Counted from the first letter of the stretch, positions 52,906-64,000 are shown. The stretch is DNA of 64,000 nucleotides from Arthrobacter sp. zg-Y769 (GCF_020907405.1 NZ_JAJJOE010000017.1:46851-110850); one strand, 5' to 3'. The notes: generated by a model not told the origin, from the sequence alone. Numbers and translations: made by a program.

Positions 52906-54107
52906 TACAGTGCCCGCGGGTGGGCTGCGGCGTAGACCTCGCGCAGGGTTTCGGCCGTTACCAGTGTGTAGACCTGGGTGGTGGTCACCGAGGCATGGCC
53001 CAGCAGCTCCTGCACCACCCTGACATCCGCCCCGCCTTCAAGCAGGTGCGTGGCGAACGAGTGCCGCAGCGTGTGCGGGGAAACATCCCGGCCGATGTCC
53101 GCCTTCTCCGCGGCATTCTTCAGGATGGTCCAGGCGCTCTGCCGCGAGAGCCGTCCGCCCCGGGCATTCAGGAACAGGGCCGGAGTGCCCTTGCCCTTGG
53201 CCGAGGCAGCCGGACGGCCGCGCACGAGATACTCGTCCAGGGCACGGGCGGCATAGGAGCCCAGCGGAACCAACCGTTCCTTCGAACCCTTGCCGAACAG
53301 CCGCACCACGTCCGGGCCCTTGGCCGGAATGCGTTCCAGGGACAGGTCATCCACATCCAGGCCCACGGCCTCGCTGATACGCGCACCGGTGGAGTACAGG
53401 AACTCGAGCAGCGCACGGTCCCGCAGCCCGGAAGGCGTATCGAGGGACACCGCTTCGAGGATGCGGGTGACCTCATTGACGCTGATGGCCTTGGGCAGGC
53501 GCTTGCCCGGCATGGGCGGGTGTACGTCCGACGCCGGATCGGCGGCGGTCATGCCTTCCAGCGCCCAGAAGCGGTGCAGTCCGCGAACCGCGACAATGGT
53601 CCTCGCCGCCGAACGCACGCTCAGGGCCGAGGCACCGTCGGACCCTTCGGAAATCGACTGGGCAAACGCCGTCACGTCGTGCCGGGTGATGCGGGAAATG
53701 TCCTCCACTCCCCTGGCATCCAGGAAACGTGCATAGCGCAGCAGGTCCCGGCGGTAGGCATCCATGGTGTTGACGGCCAGGCCGCGTTCCACTGCCATGT
53801 GCTGCAGGTAGCTGCCGATGGCCCGGCCGGCCGGGGTGGAACGCAGTTCGTCCGCCGCCGAGACCATGGTCGCGGCACGGGAGCGCGCCGGGGCTGCGGG
53901 CTTGGACGCCGTTTTGGGTGCAGGCGTTGAGGCCTGCGGCGGCTGCAGCGAACCGGTCCGGTCCAGCTCGGCCAGGTCTGCGTCGCGCAGCCGGCGGGCC
54001 TCTTCGGATTCCAGGTCCAGCTTAAGGGTGGGGTTCAGGGAGCCGTGCAGGTTTATGGCAATGGTGTCGTTGTTCGGGAAACTCGCATCAGCGTCGGCGC
54101 CGGACAT
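52905..54107 (-). CDS. xerD: Site-specific tyrosine recombinase XerD
   Basis: It resolves chromosome dimers at dif together with XerC. Catalytic residues are present in order: Arg in [12 protein letters not shown], Lys in [13 protein letters not shown]-x-x-R in [15 protein letters not shown], His/Trp position in [11 protein letters not shown] and Tyr in VYTLV. The ATG at 54107 follows AGGA and gives 400 residues, with an 80-residue Ala/Pro-rich extension before the core. An internal ATG at 53867 would give the usual 320 residues. It is in the conserved NUDIX-xerD order of mycobacteria. Confidence 0.93.
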   Translation of the reverse strand: MSGADADASFPNNDTIAINLHGSLNPTLKLDLESEEARRLRDADLAELDRTGSLQPPQASTPAPKTASKPAAPARSRAATMVSAADELRSTPAGRAIGSYLQHMAVERGLAVNTMDAYRRDLLRYARFLDARGVEDISRITRHDVTAFAQSISEGSDGASALSVRSAARTIVAVRGLHRFWALEGMTAADPASDVHPPMPGKRLPKAISVNEVTRILEAVSLDTPSGLRDRALLEFLYSTGARISEAVGLDVDDLSLERIPAKGPDVVRLFGKGSKERLVPLGSYAARALDEYLVRGRPAASAKGKGTPALFLNARGGRLSRQSAWTILKNAAEKADIGRDVSPHTLRHSFATHLLEGGADVRVVQELLGHASVTTTQVYTLVTAETLREVYAAAHPRAL

Positions 54108-54114
54108 TCGGTTC

Positions 54115-54777
54115 CTAGCGAACCGGGCCGTTGGCCCAGGAGGGGTGCTGGGAATGGTGCTCCGGCCACGGGGCATCGGCGGGCCGCAGGTCGCGGTACC
54201 CGTTGCCGCGGGCGACGGCGGCGGCCAGGACGGCGGCCACCGCGGAGGGGCTGTGCATGCGTCCCTGCAGCGCCGCCTGCACGGCCGCATCCAGGTCCAC
54301 CCAGGCCGTGGTGATTTCGGCTTCCTCATGGGTCCGGGTGTGCCGCTGGTCCTCGGGAACCTCGGAGATGCCGCGGGCAAGGTAGATCCGCAGGGCTTCC
54401 CGGGAGGATCCCGGCGAGAGGAACAGGTCAGTCAGGACCTGCCACTCGGCGGCCTGCAGGTCCGCTTCCTCAGCCAGCTCGCGGGCAGCACCGACTTGGA
54501 AGTCTTCGCCGTCCACGTCCAGCAGTCCGGCCGGGATTTCCCACAGGGTCATCCGGACCGGATGCCGGTACTGGTTGATCAGCAGCACCTGCCCGGCGTC
54601 GTTCATCGCCAAAATGGCCACGGCGCCGGGGTGGGCAATGTAGTCACGGACCAGGGGTTCGCCGTCGTCGGTCAGGAGGAATTTCTCCTTGACCACGTCC
54701 CACACCGGACCGCTGTACACCGTTTCCGATTCCAGCAGCGGGCGCGGGCTTTGTGCGTCAGCGAACCCCTGTGCCAT
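54115..54777 (-). CDS. NUDIX hydrolase, ADP-ribose pyrophosphatase type
   Basis: A 220-residue hydrolase between pyrG and xerD, as mycobacterial Rv1700. The box is in [20 protein letters not shown] followed by ELAEEADL near residue 100, and [17 protein letters not shown] is characteristic of ADP-ribose pyrophosphatases. ATG 54777 overlaps the end of pyrG by nothing but lies 2 nt after it. Confidence 0.9.
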   Translation of the reverse strand: MAQGFADAQSPRPLLESETVYSGPVWDVVKEKFLLTDDGEPLVRDYIAHPGAVAILAMNDAGQVLLINQYRHPVRMTLWEIPAGLLDVDGEDFQVGAARELAEEADLQAAEWQVLTDLFLSPGSSREALRIYLARGISEVPEDQRHTRTHEEAEITTAWVDLDAAVQAALQGRMHSPSAVAAVLAAAVARGNGYRDLRPADAPWPEHHSQHPSWANGPVR

Positions 54778-54779
54778 GG

Positions 54780-56474
<1,695 letters not shown>

Positions 56475-56520
56475 CTTTTGTCGTTTCGGGTTTGACCTGT
56501 GTCTGGGTTCCTTCGGGACT

Positions 56521-58242
56521 TCACTGAAGATGTCCCGCCGAATCCAACAGTTCCTCGGCGTGGGCACGGGCCGACGCCGAGTCCTCCTGCCCGGCAAGCA
56601 TCCGGGCGAGTTCCTTGATCCGCTCCTCCTGGCCCAGCACCCGGACGTCGCTGGCGGTGACGCCCGAGCCGTCGTCGGCGGCCGTGGAGGTTTTGATCAC
56701 GCGGATGTGGTGATCGGCGAACGCTGCCACCTGGGGCAGGTGGGTCACCACGATCACCTGCACATGCTTCGCCAGCATGGCCAGCCGGCGGCCGATTTCG
56801 ACGGCGGCCTTACCGCCGACGCCGGCGTCCACTTCATCGAAGATGAACGTGGGGACCGGGTCCACCGCGGCCAGGACCACTTCGATTGCCAGCATCACGC
56901 GGGACAGCTCACCGCCGGAGGCGCCCTTGCCCAGCGGCCGGGCCGGTGCGCCGGGGTGCGGTGCGAGCAGGAAGGAAATACTGTCGGCACCGTGCGGCCC
57001 CGGCTCCCCCGTGGGTTCCACCTCGATGACCAGGTTGGCGTCCTTCATGGCCAGCGCCGTGAGTTCGTCACTGACCCGCTGCGCGAGTTCGGCTGCTGCT
57101 TCCGTCCGCAGCTTGGTCAGGGCCGCTCCGCGGGCCGCCAGGCGTTCGGCAAGGGTACCGATCTCCGCTTCCAGGGCTTCGATCCGGGAGTCATCGGAGC
57201 TGAGCTCGGCAAGCCGTTTGGCGCTTTCGCCGCTCCACTCCAGGACCCCGTCGATCGAGGGGGCGTACTTGCGGACCAGGCCGGCCAGTTCCGCCCGGCG
57301 GGATTCCACTTCGGCCAGCCGTTCGGGTCCCTCGGAGTCCAGGGACGCTCCATAGCTGGCGAGCTCGGTGGCGATGTCCGCGAGGATGTACCCCACTTCG
57401 GCCAGGCGCTGGGCGGAGGCGGCGAGGGCCGGATCGTGCTCCCCCGCCGATTCCAGCTGCCGCTTGGCGGCGTCCACCAGCGAGGTGGCGTCGCCGCCGT
57501 CGGCAAAGTCGTCCGCGATCAGCGCGGAGTGGGCGCTCACGGCCGCGGTGCGCAGTTCCTCGAGGTTGCTCAGCCGCATGGCCTCGGCCTTGAGGGAATC
57601 GTCTTCCCCCGGCTGCGGATCCACCGCTTCGATTTCCTCAAGTGCTGCCGTCAGGTACTCGGCTTCCCGCAGCCGGTCCCGCGCCTGGTCCCGCAGCTCG
57701 GCGAGTTCCTTGGCCGCGGCACGCCAGCGGGTGTAGTCCTCGCGGTAGGTGCCGAGTTCGGCCGCCAGCGGGGCACCGGCGTACTTGTCCAGTGCCTCCC
57801 GCTGGGCGGCCGCGCTCTTCAGGCGCAGCTGGTCGGTCTGTCCGTGGACGACCACCAGGTGCTCGCCCACTTCCGCCAATACCCCCACGGGTGCCGAGCG
57901 GCCGCCCACATGTGCACGGCTGCGGCCGTCGGCGTTGACGGTACGGACCAGCGTCAGTTCGGCGGCGCCGTCGTACTCTTCAAGCTCGGCACCGGCCTCA
58001 CCCGCACGGACCGCTGCAGCGCTCCGCGGATCCACATGCACGAGCGCCTCGGCGACGGCGGATTTGGCGCCGATGCGGACTGCACCGGCGTCGGAACGCG
58101 CACCCAGGAGCAGACCCAGGGCGGTGATCACCATGGTCTTGCCCGCGCCGGTCTCACCGGTCACCACGGTGAAGCCAGGGCCTAAGTCCAGGGTGGCGTC
58201 GGTAATAACGCCGAGGTCCCTGATCCGGATTTCCTCGATCAT
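56521..58242 (-). CDS. recN: DNA repair protein RecN
   Basis: An SMC-like ATPase for double-strand break repair. The N-terminal Walker A is [17 protein letters not shown] near residue 30. Long coiled coils fill the middle (about 160-360). The ABC signature [15 protein letters not shown] and Walker [13 protein letters not shown] lie near residues 440-490. The start follows nadK by a 4-nt overlap. Confidence 0.96.
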   Translation of the reverse strand: MIEEIRIRDLGVITDATLDLGPGFTVVTGETGAGKTMVITALGLLLGARSDAGAVRIGAKSAVAEALVHVDPRSAAAVRAGEAGAELEEYDGAAELTLVRTVNADGRSRAHVGGRSAPVGVLAEVGEHLVVVHGQTDQLRLKSAAAQREALDKYAGAPLAAELGTYREDYTRWRAAAKELAELRDQARDRLREAEYLTAALEEIEAVDPQPGEDDSLKAEAMRLSNLEELRTAAVSAHSALIADDFADGGDATSLVDAAKRQLESAGEHDPALAASAQRLAEVGYILADIATELASYGASLDSEGPERLAEVESRRAELAGLVRKYAPSIDGVLEWSGESAKRLAELSSDDSRIEALEAEIGTLAERLAARGAALTKLRTEAAAELAQRVSDELTALAMKDANLVIEVEPTGEPGPHGADSISFLLAPHPGAPARPLGKGASGGELSRVMLAIEVVLAAVDPVPTFIFDEVDAGVGGKAAVEIGRRLAMLAKHVQVIVVTHLPQVAAFADHHIRVIKTSTAADDGSGVTASDVRVLGQEERIKELARMLAGQEDSASARAHAEELLDSAGHLQ

Positions 58243-59324
58243 TCGACAAAGCCTCCGCTGTCCGAAACTGCTGGGTCCCTGGCATCCGGGCTGTCACTTG
58301 CTGCGCCGTCTTTTCCTGCACCGGCGTTTTCCGCACCGCTGCCCACGGGGTTTCCGCGCCGGGCCGCTGGGTCCGATGCAGGGCTGAGCTGGGTCCCGGT
58401 GGCGGGAACCGGCGCCGGGCCGCGCCAGCCGTGGGTGGGCAGCTGGAACTTACGGACCAGCCGCTCGGAGAACGGGGTGAGATGCGTGCGTGCCAGCCGG
58501 ACCGGTGTCCTGGACCGGGTCACCTCCACGCGGGATCCCGGCGGAAGGTCGATGCTGCGCCGGCCGTCGCACCAGAGCACGCCGGAAGCATCCGTGCGGG
58601 TCAGGATCTCCACTGCCAAAACCGACGTCGGCGAAACCACCAACGGCTTGGCAAACAGGGCGTGGGCGCTGATGGGTGCCAGCAGCAGTGCTTCAACTTC
58701 GGGCCAGACCACCGGGCCGCCGGCCGAGAACGCGTAGGCGGTCGAACCGGTGGGCGTGGCCAGCACAACGCCGTCGCATCCGAAGGAGCTGATCGGGCGG
58801 GCATCCACTTCAATAACCACTTCGAGCATCCGCTGGCGGTCGGCCTTTTCCACGGCTGCCTCGTTCAGGGCCCATGTACGGGCCAGGAGCTCGCCGCCGT
58901 GCCAGACCTTAACGTCAATGGTCATGCGTTCTTCAACGGTGTAGGCACGCTCGACGACCCAGTGCACCGTCTGGGCGAGGTCGGCGCGTTCGCTTTCGGC
59001 CAGGAAGCCCACGTGCCCCAGATTGACGCCAAGCAGCGGGACGTTGGTTCCGCGCACCAGTTCCGCTGCCCGCAGGATGGTTCCGTCGCCGCCAAGCACC
59101 ATCCCCAGGTCCACGTTGTCCAGGGCAACGTCTTCGTCGAGGATTTCGGTGGGGGCCGTGAGCACTCCGTATTCGGCCTGGATATCTTCGAGGTCGCTCC
59201 GCCGCATCACCGGAATCAGCCCGGATGAATGAAGCTGGGTGCAGGCTTCCTGGGCAGCGGTCATGGCGGCCCGCCGTCCGGTGTGGGCCAGGACCAGTAT
59301 CCGTCTGCTCATCTGCGTCTTCAT
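58239..59324 (-). CDS. nadK: NAD kinase
   Basis: It phosphorylates NAD to NADP. The diacylglycerol-kinase-like motif VLGGDGTILRAAELV is near residue 75, and LATPTGSTAYAFSAGGPV near 188. The catalytic part ends near residue 300; a disordered tail of about 60 residues rich in Ala, Gly and Asp follows. The ATG at 59324 is next to an AGAGG; a second ATG four codons on is possible. Part of the tlyA-nadK-recN operon. Confidence 0.94.
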   Translation of the reverse strand: MKTQMSRRILVLAHTGRRAAMTAAQEACTQLHSSGLIPVMRRSDLEDIQAEYGVLTAPTEILDEDVALDNVDLGMVLGGDGTILRAAELVRGTNVPLLGVNLGHVGFLAESERADLAQTVHWVVERAYTVEERMTIDVKVWHGGELLARTWALNEAAVEKADRQRMLEVVIEVDARPISSFGCDGVVLATPTGSTAYAFSAGGPVVWPEVEALLLAPISAHALFAKPLVVSPTSVLAVEILTRTDASGVLWCDGRRSIDLPPGSRVEVTRSRTPVRLARTHLTPFSERLVRKFQLPTHGWRGPAPVPATGTQLSPASDPAARRGNPVGSGAENAGAGKDGAASDSPDARDPAVSDSGGFVE

Positions 59325-59367
59325 CCTCTTCGTCTTACGGGTGGAATGCCTGCGGCATGCCCACCCG

Positions 59368-60216
59368 TCAGTCTTCTACGGCCGGGTTCGGTGCCGCAAA
59401 CCCGGCAAACCCGTCAAACGCCGCGTCAACGAGCTTGACTGCGGCGGCAGCAGCCGCTGTGCCGCCCGCGGCGGCAGCGGCTTCGGGCACCTGCAGCCAC
59501 ATAAAGAACTCCACGTTGCCGTTCTGTCCGGGAAGCGGACTCGGGGCAATGCCTCCGACCGTCAGTCCTGCCCCGATGGCTGCGGCCGCCACTGAAGTGA
59601 CCGCCGAACGGTGCTGGAGCGGGTCGGTGACTACTCCCGTTCGATCCAGCCTCTCACGGCCCACCTCGAACTGGGGTTTCACCATCAGCAGCAGGCTTCC
59701 GCCGGGGCGGGTGGCAGCCGCCAACGGGGCCACCACCATTGTCAGGGATATGAAGGATAGATCCGCGACAGTCAGGTCGACTGTTCCCCCAATGTCCTCC
59801 GGGTCCAGATAGCGGACGTTCATGCCCTCGTAGACACTCACCCGCGGATCCTGCCGCAGCACTTCCACCAGCTGGCCGTGGCCGACATCGACGGCGGCCA
59901 CGTGGGCGGCGCCGGAGCGCAGCAGGACATCGGTGAACCCGCCGGTGGAGGCCCCTGCATCGAGGCAGCGCAGCCCCTGCGGCTGAACGGCCGGGAAAGC
60001 AGCAAGGGCACCGGCCAGCTTGTGTCCGGCGCGGCTGACATAGTCCGGCAGTCCGTCGTCGAGCACTTCAAGAACTTCGCCGGCATCCACCGGTGCAGAC
60101 GGCTTGCCCGCCGGCTTCCCTGCACGCAGCACCCGCCCTGAGGCAATCAGCTTGGCGGCCTGGGTGCGTGAGCGTGCGAGCCCCCGGGTAACCAGTTCCT
60201 GGTCGAGTCGAGGCAT
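59368..60216 (-). CDS. tlyA: TlyA-type rRNA 2'-O-methyltransferase (hemolysin A family)
   Basis: It methylates 16S and 23S rRNA in mycobacteria, where its loss gives capreomycin resistance. The N-terminal S4 domain (LDQELVTRGLARSRTQAAKL) is followed by the SAM-binding LDAGASTGGFTDVLLRSG near residue 86 and the catalytic-lysine region LLLMVKPQFEVGRE. A Gly/Ala-rich C-terminal tail is present. The short hypothetical gene ends 2 nt before its start. Confidence 0.94.
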   Translation of the reverse strand: MPRLDQELVTRGLARSRTQAAKLIASGRVLRAGKPAGKPSAPVDAGEVLEVLDDGLPDYVSRAGHKLAGALAAFPAVQPQGLRCLDAGASTGGFTDVLLRSGAAHVAAVDVGHGQLVEVLRQDPRVSVYEGMNVRYLDPEDIGGTVDLTVADLSFISLTMVVAPLAAATRPGGSLLLMVKPQFEVGRERLDRTGVVTDPLQHRSAVTSVAAAAIGAGLTVGGIAPSPLPGQNGNVEFFMWLQVPEAAAAAGGTAAAAAAVKLVDAAFDGFAGFAAPNPAVED

Positions 60217-60218
60217 GC

Positions 60219-60458
60219 CTAGCCCGCTGTCCCGGTACGGTTCCCGGGCACCGGGGGTGCCGCCGGTGAAGGTGCAGCAGCAGGTTCCGTGTTCAGTTCA
60301 GTGAGCAGCGCGTCATGCAGCTCGGTGTAGACCGCCGCGTGTGCGGCCGCCGGCGCAGTTGCCAGCGGGGTGAGCGCGTCGAGGAGCGAATCAACGGCGG
60401 CGTCGTCGGTCGCGACCGGTGTCTGCGGCCATGGTGCCGGCTGCTGGAATTCAGGCAT
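60219..60458 (-). CDS. Short hypothetical protein of the tlyA operon
   Basis: A 79-residue Ala/Pro-rich protein (ATAPAAAHAAVYTELHDALL in the middle). No known domain. It lies between the HAD phosphatase and tlyA, 2 nt before tlyA, in the same place as the small Rv1693 gene in mycobacteria. The helical middle resembles a short heterodimer helix, but no function is known. An AGGAGG-like sequence (AGGAAG) precedes its ATG. Confidence 0.65.
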   Translation of the reverse strand: MPEFQQPAPWPQTPVATDDAAVDSLLDALTPLATAPAAAHAAVYTELHDALLTELNTEPAAAPSPAAPPVPGNRTGTAG

Positions 60459-60521
60459 CGGTCTTCCTCCTGCGGTTGCATGCTGGATGCATTGATGGTG
60501 GGTAGGGCTCCTGGTGGAAGC

Positions 60522-61520
60522 CTAGCCGTGGGCGGTGACAGTCCAGCGAATCTCGGGAGCCTCGGCTGATTGGACGTCCGGCCGGGCGGCCCACCAGGCG
60601 GCGCAGGCAGCGCGCCAGCTGTTCAGGTCGGAGGAATCGCCCGCAATCAGGACGGTGGTGTCCTCCACCCGTGCGACGGCGGCACCGCAGGTGTACTGCC
60701 CTTCGTCAAACACGGGCAGTGGATACGGCTCAAAAAGTGCCTCGAGGTTCTCGATGAGGTACACCGGCCGCTCCGGAGTCCGTGCGGCAAGTGCCGTCAG
60801 CGGGGTATCGACGCCGGTAAGCACCAGCGCGGTATCAAAGCCGGCATTGGTGCCGCCCAGGATGTCCGTGTCCAGCCGGTCCCCCACCACGAGGGGACGG
60901 GTGGCGTCCAGATGGCGTGCCGCCGTCGTAAACAGCGGCGCCTCGGGCTTGCCGGCAACGAAGGGAACCCGCCCCGTAGCGGCGCCGACGGCGGCCACGA
61001 GCGTTCCGTTGCCGGGCGCGATGCCGCGGGCCTGCGGGATGGACAGATCGGTGTTTGTAGCCACCCACACAGCTCCACGCCCGACGGCGAAGGCCGCCTC
61101 TGCCAGGTCTGCCCAGCCCAGGGAAGGATCGAAGCCCTGGATGACGGCGTCGGGCGCGTCATCGGCCGAGGCAACGCGCACCAGCCCCACAGCGTCGACG
61201 GCGGCAGCCAGGGTTGCACTGCCGGTCACCAGGACCTTGGCCCCCGGTGCCACTTTGGTTGCCAGGAGCTCCGCACCAGCCTGCGCGGACCCGAAGACAT
61301 TTTCCGCCGTTGCGGGGGCTCCGAGTTCACGCAGGTGGGCGGCAACGGTTTCCGAAGAGCGCGATGCGTTGTTCGTGACGTAGGCAAGCTGGACCGAGAC
61401 TTCGGCAAGCCTGCCGAGGGCCTCCACGGCCCCCGGAATAGCGTGCGGTCCGGCGTAGACGACGCCGTCCAGGTCGGAAAAGACCGCGTCGTAACCGGAG
61501 ACCAGTGAAGGATTAGCCAT
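60522..61520 (-). CDS. HAD-IIA family sugar-phosphatase
   Basis: A 332-residue NagD/PGP-type phosphatase. Motif I is FSDLDGVVYAG near residue 13, motif II in VTNNASRSSETV, motif III Lys in AGKPEAPLF, motif IV in VGDRLDTDILGG. Related enzymes act on phosphoglycolate, glycerol-3-phosphate or AMP. The start ATG at 61520 overlaps the TPR gene by 8 nt, so they are coupled. Position agrees with mycobacterial Rv1692. Confidence 0.9.
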   Translation of the reverse strand: MANPSLVSGYDAVFSDLDGVVYAGPHAIPGAVEALGRLAEVSVQLAYVTNNASRSSETVAAHLRELGAPATAENVFGSAQAGAELLATKVAPGAKVLVTGSATLAAAVDAVGLVRVASADDAPDAVIQGFDPSLGWADLAEAAFAVGRGAVWVATNTDLSIPQARGIAPGNGTLVAAVGAATGRVPFVAGKPEAPLFTTAARHLDATRPLVVGDRLDTDILGGTNAGFDTALVLTGVDTPLTALAARTPERPVYLIENLEALFEPYPLPVFDEGQYTCGAAVARVEDTTVLIAGDSSDLNSWRAACAAWWAARPDVQSAEAPEIRWTVTAHG

Positions 61521-63525
61521 CAGTGCGCTGCTGCTCCGTCTCGTCGGCGTCTTCACGAGGGGTTTCCTCGTCGTCGTCGTAATTGAAGTCAGACACTACG
61601 ACCTCCACGGCCTCGCCGTCGTCATTTACGTCGCTGTCCTCGGTGAGCAGGCCTTCCTGCTCGTCCGTGGGCAGCGCGTCGACGTCGTCCGCCGGGTCGA
61701 GGTTATCCTTCGGAGCCTCTTCGGCGGGTGCGAAGTACGCGCCGGAGCGGTCCTCACGGGCCTCGGGGCGACGCTTGGGACGCTCTTCTTCCTCAGGCAC
61801 GAGGTCGAAGATTTCCGGCTCTGCAAAGTCGCCGAAGCCCAGGGCTTCGTCAGCGCGCAGGGCCTGCTTCTGCCACTTCTGCGCTTCCTCGCTGCGGCCG
61901 GCAACTTCCAGCGCGTCGGCGTAGGCACGGAAAAGGCGCGGGCTGTAGGAGAAGGCCCGGTTGCGGTCCAGCTGCGGGATTTCCAGTGCTGCAACTGCGG
62001 CATCAAACTGGCCCATGTCCATTCGGGCACCCGAGACGACGATAGCCAGATCCACCTGGCCGGCGGTGTCCAGGTCCTTGGCGTCCTCGGACCGGGCCAT
62101 GTCCAGTGCCTTTTCCGGGTGTCCGAGACCGCGTTCGCAGTCGGCCATCATCGGCAGGTAGGCATTGGAGCCGCTGATCCGACGGTAGGTGCGGAACTCG
62201 CGCAGCGCTTCGCCGAAGTGCTCGGCGGCGTAAGCCGTCAGGCCGACAGCCTCGCGGACCACTGCCATGCGTCCGCCGCGGCGGCTGGCAGCCAGGGCAT
62301 GCTGGAATGCCAGCTCAGGCTCGTCGTCGATCAGGCGTCCGGCCATCACCAGGTGCTTGGCAACCCACTCGCTGTTGACTTCCTCGAGGTTGCGCAGCTG
62401 GGCGCGGGTGACCTTGTCCAGCTCCTGACCTGTGACGTCCTCGTCGATTTCAGGAGAACGCTCGCGGTCGGGGCGGTTGGCGCTGCGCAGATCCTTGGCG
62501 TTGCGGGGACGAGCAGCGGCCGGGGCGTCGTCACCGCGTGAGGACGGGCGGTCCGAGCCGTATGCGGGCCGGTCGCCGCGGGGCGGGCGGCTGTCGCGCT
62601 GCGGCCGGTCATCACGCGAGAACGACGGCTTGCGGTCGCCACGGTCACCGAACGGCTTACGCTCGCCGTCACGCGGCGGACGGGAATCACGCGAGAAAGG
62701 CTTACGCTCACCATCACGCGGCGGACGACGATCATCGCCACCGAACGAAGGTTTACGATCGCCGCGGTCACCAAAGGACTTACGCTCACCGTCACGCGGC
62801 GGACGGCTGTCACGCTGCGGACGATCATCACGCGAGAACGACGGCTTCCGGTCGCCGTCGCGCGGCGGACGGGAATCACGCGAGAAAGGCTTACGCTCAC
62901 CATCACGTGCGGGACGACGATCATCGCCACCGAACGAAGGTTTACGATCGCCACGGTCACCAAACGGCTTACGCTCGCCGTCACGCGGCGGACGGTTGTC
63001 GCGCGGCGGACGGGAATCACGCGAGAAAGGCTTACGCTCACCATCACGCGGCGGACGACGATCATCGCTCCCCCGGCTGGCGCGGTCATCCCGTTCGGAA
63101 CGGCTGCTGGCGGGGGGCCTGCCTTCGCTATTGCGTGCAGGACGGCGGTCATCCCCGCCGAAGGACGGCTTACGGTCCCCGCGGTCGCCGAAGGGCTTCC
63201 GCTCACCGCTGCGCTCCGAGAAGGGCTTCCGCTCTCCATCGCGGGCGGGCCGGCGATCGTCGTCGCTGCGCGCGGGACGGTCACCAAAGGACGGCTTACG
63301 GTCCTTCGAATACGGCTTGCGGTCCGAAGATGCCCCACGATCGCCAAAGGACTTGCGTTCGCCGTCGCGGGCGGGCCGGCCGCCGAAGGACGGCTTACGG
63401 TCTTCGAAGCGCTTGGGCGCGTTGCGGTCATTCGTGGCGGGGCGTCCGCGGTCATCGCGGCGGTCTGACGAACTACTGCTGCGGGCGTCGCTGCCTCGCT
63501 GATCCCTGTTATTTTGCTCTGACAT
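61513..63525 (-). CDS. TPR protein with long Arg/Asp-rich repeat region
   Basis: A 670-residue protein. Residues 1-340 are disordered and consist of repeats around RDGERKPFSRDSRPPRD and FGDRGDRKPSFGGDDRRP, strongly charged with alternating Arg and Asp. Residues about 355-580 are helical with TPR-like units (AFQHALAASRRGGRMAVVRE, ALREFRTYRRISGSNAY). An acidic tail of about 80 residues ends the protein. The ATG at 63525 follows GAGGAA. The TPR part corresponds to Rv1691, which lacks such a region. An RNA-binding or condensate-forming role is possible but not shown. Confidence 0.85.
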   Translation of the reverse strand: MSEQNNRDQRGSDARSSSSSDRRDDRGRPATNDRNAPKRFEDRKPSFGGRPARDGERKSFGDRGASSDRKPYSKDRKPSFGDRPARSDDDRRPARDGERKPFSERSGERKPFGDRGDRKPSFGGDDRRPARNSEGRPPASSRSERDDRASRGSDDRRPPRDGERKPFSRDSRPPRDNRPPRDGERKPFGDRGDRKPSFGGDDRRPARDGERKPFSRDSRPPRDGDRKPSFSRDDRPQRDSRPPRDGERKSFGDRGDRKPSFGGDDRRPPRDGERKPFSRDSRPPRDGERKPFGDRGDRKPSFSRDDRPQRDSRPPRGDRPAYGSDRPSSRGDDAPAAARPRNAKDLRSANRPDRERSPEIDEDVTGQELDKVTRAQLRNLEEVNSEWVAKHLVMAGRLIDDEPELAFQHALAASRRGGRMAVVREAVGLTAYAAEHFGEALREFRTYRRISGSNAYLPMMADCERGLGHPEKALDMARSEDAKDLDTAGQVDLAIVVSGARMDMGQFDAAVAALEIPQLDRNRAFSYSPRLFRAYADALEVAGRSEEAQKWQKQALRADEALGFGDFAEPEIFDLVPEEEERPKRRPEAREDRSGAYFAPAEEAPKDNLDPADDVDALPTDEQEGLLTEDSDVNDDGEAVEVVVSDFNYDDDEETPREDADETEQQRTDG
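62545..63440 (-). repeat. Degenerate coding repeats, Arg/Asp-rich region
   Basis: Overlapping 15-60 bp units encoding DRRPxRDGERKPF and RGDRKPSFGGD recur about 20 times. Several units are base-identical over more than 40 bp, for example around 62690-62760 and 62880-62950, which shows recent internal duplication. Confidence 0.85.
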
Positions 63526-63833
63526 GCTGCTGAGTTCCTCTCGTCGTGAGCCGACCAACGGAATTACTGCAGTCGCTCGTCACTATGTACCTGTAATGAA
63601 GATGTAAAAGATAGGGGAGGCGGTCACGCCTCAGGGTAATTCTAGTGCAGTGCCCCGCCTGGCGCCGATTCCACAGGCCCTGTCCTGCCTGTATTGAGGG
63701 TGAGCCTCGACACCAGGAAGAACTGGATTGTCCCGGCCGCAGGCCATACAGCACGACGCCGGTGTCCGGTACCTGTGTTTGACGTCCGTTGGCGGGGCAA
63801 ACACAGGTCCGGCTGCGGGCGTTAAACAAGTGA
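63526..63833. other. Gap between rRNA operon terminator and TPR gene
   Basis: About 310 bp without a convincing gene. It must carry the promoter of the TPR-HAD-tlyA-nadK-recN unit. An open frame on the minus strand (63509-63829) overlaps the TPR start in another frame and has no protein-like composition. Confidence 0.45.
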
Positions 63834-63859
63834 AGCCCGTACCAACACTGGTACGGGCT
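63834..63859 (-). terminator. Terminator of the rRNA operon
   Basis: An 11-bp perfect stem, AGCCCGTACCA/TGGTACGGGCT, with a 4-nt loop, 21 nt past the 5S rRNA 3' end. On the minus strand it is followed by TCACTTGTTT. Confidence 0.88.
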
Positions 63860-63880
63860 CCCCCTGATTATTCAAATATT

Positions 63881-64000
63881 GTCCGGCGGTGACCTACTCT
63901 CCCACATCCTCCCGGATGCAGTACCATCGGCGCTGTGGGTCTTAGCTTCCGGGTTCGGAATGGGACCGGGCGTTTCCCCCACGCTATGACCGCCGTAACC
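63881..64000 (-). rRNA. rrf: 5S ribosomal RNA (reaches window edge)
   Basis: About 120 nt on the minus strand. The start TTACGGCGGTCATAGCG, the middle CCCATTCCGAACCCGGAAG, and the end GGTCACCGCCGGAC are characteristic of 5S rRNA, and the two ends pair as helix I. The 5' end lies at or just beyond position 64000. The 23S and 16S genes should follow to the right, outside the window. Confidence 0.97.

Noticed and set aside
62432..63502. Ser/Arg/Gly-rich open frame opposite the TPR protein repeats
   Set aside because: The repeats make every frame open; the minus frame has the TPR domain and a normal start.
63509..63829. Possible small gene on the minus strand between 5S rRNA and the TPR gene
   Set aside because: It overlaps the TPR start region in another frame and has no family features.

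Overview
The window is a high-GC actinobacterial chromosome segment, most like the Arthrobacter group of the Micrococcaceae. The pointers are mycothione reductase, a GarA/FtsR regulator block, class II DAHP synthase, actinobacterial gene order, and wall proteins with LAxTG-like sorting signals. Genes are dense and several overlap by 4 nt. There is one tRNA (Pro, GGG anticodon), and a 5S rRNA gene on the minus strand touches the right edge, so an rRNA operon ends there. I saw no insertion sequence, phage or CRISPR array.

Layout. 1-9.5 kb: tail of a PASTA kinase, aroG, acyltransferase plsC, an alpha/beta hydrolase, a membrane protein, a ROK glucokinase, acyl-CoA synthetase and mycothione reductase. 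This resembles the mycobacterial pknL-aroG-fadD15 neighbourhood. 9.5-16.7 kb: pyruvate carboxylase, an orphan ParA-like ATPase, and the regulator operon garA-ftsR-DUF151-merR. 16.9-28.1 kb is accessory: two LAxTG-like wall proteins around a decayed Erm(X)-like methyltransferase, a VOC protein, a GNAT acetyltransferase, a sugar dehydrogenase, a membrane-anchored Ltp-domain protein, a gutted hydrolase pseudogene, a large LAL-type LuxR regulator and two membrane proteins. 28.2-35.7 kb: tRNA-Pro and the conserved minus-strand cluster parA-scpA-scpB-rluB-tyrA-cmk-der. 35.7-52.2 kb is a catabolic block: dctA with a DcuS/DcuR-type two-component pair, prpE, a dihydroxyacetone-kinase operon (aldolase-HAD-dhaL-dhaK), an HbpS/GlcG-like protein beside a one-polypeptide sensor-regulator, and gntR-prpD-prpB-prpC. 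52.4-63.5 kb: the conserved cluster resumes with xerD, NUDIX, pyrG, recN, nadK, tlyA, a HAD phosphatase and a TPR protein.

How the genes work together. The 16 kb block handles short carbon compounds: C4-dicarboxylate uptake sensed by its own kinase, propionate activation and the 2-methylcitrate cycle (giving succinate and pyruvate), and ketose or triose phosphorylation. It lies between xerD and parA, which are near each other in mycobacteria, so it looks like a lineage-specific insertion into a housekeeping cluster. The points most worth a second look are the GAF-kinase-pseudoreceiver-LuxR protein with its HbpS-like partner, the aldolase/dhaLK operon without dhaM, the paired operators in front of the GntR-led prp operon, a terminator-like hairpin abutting the garA ribosome-binding site, and the erm fossil. 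All functions are inferred by reading the sequence; no database search was possible.
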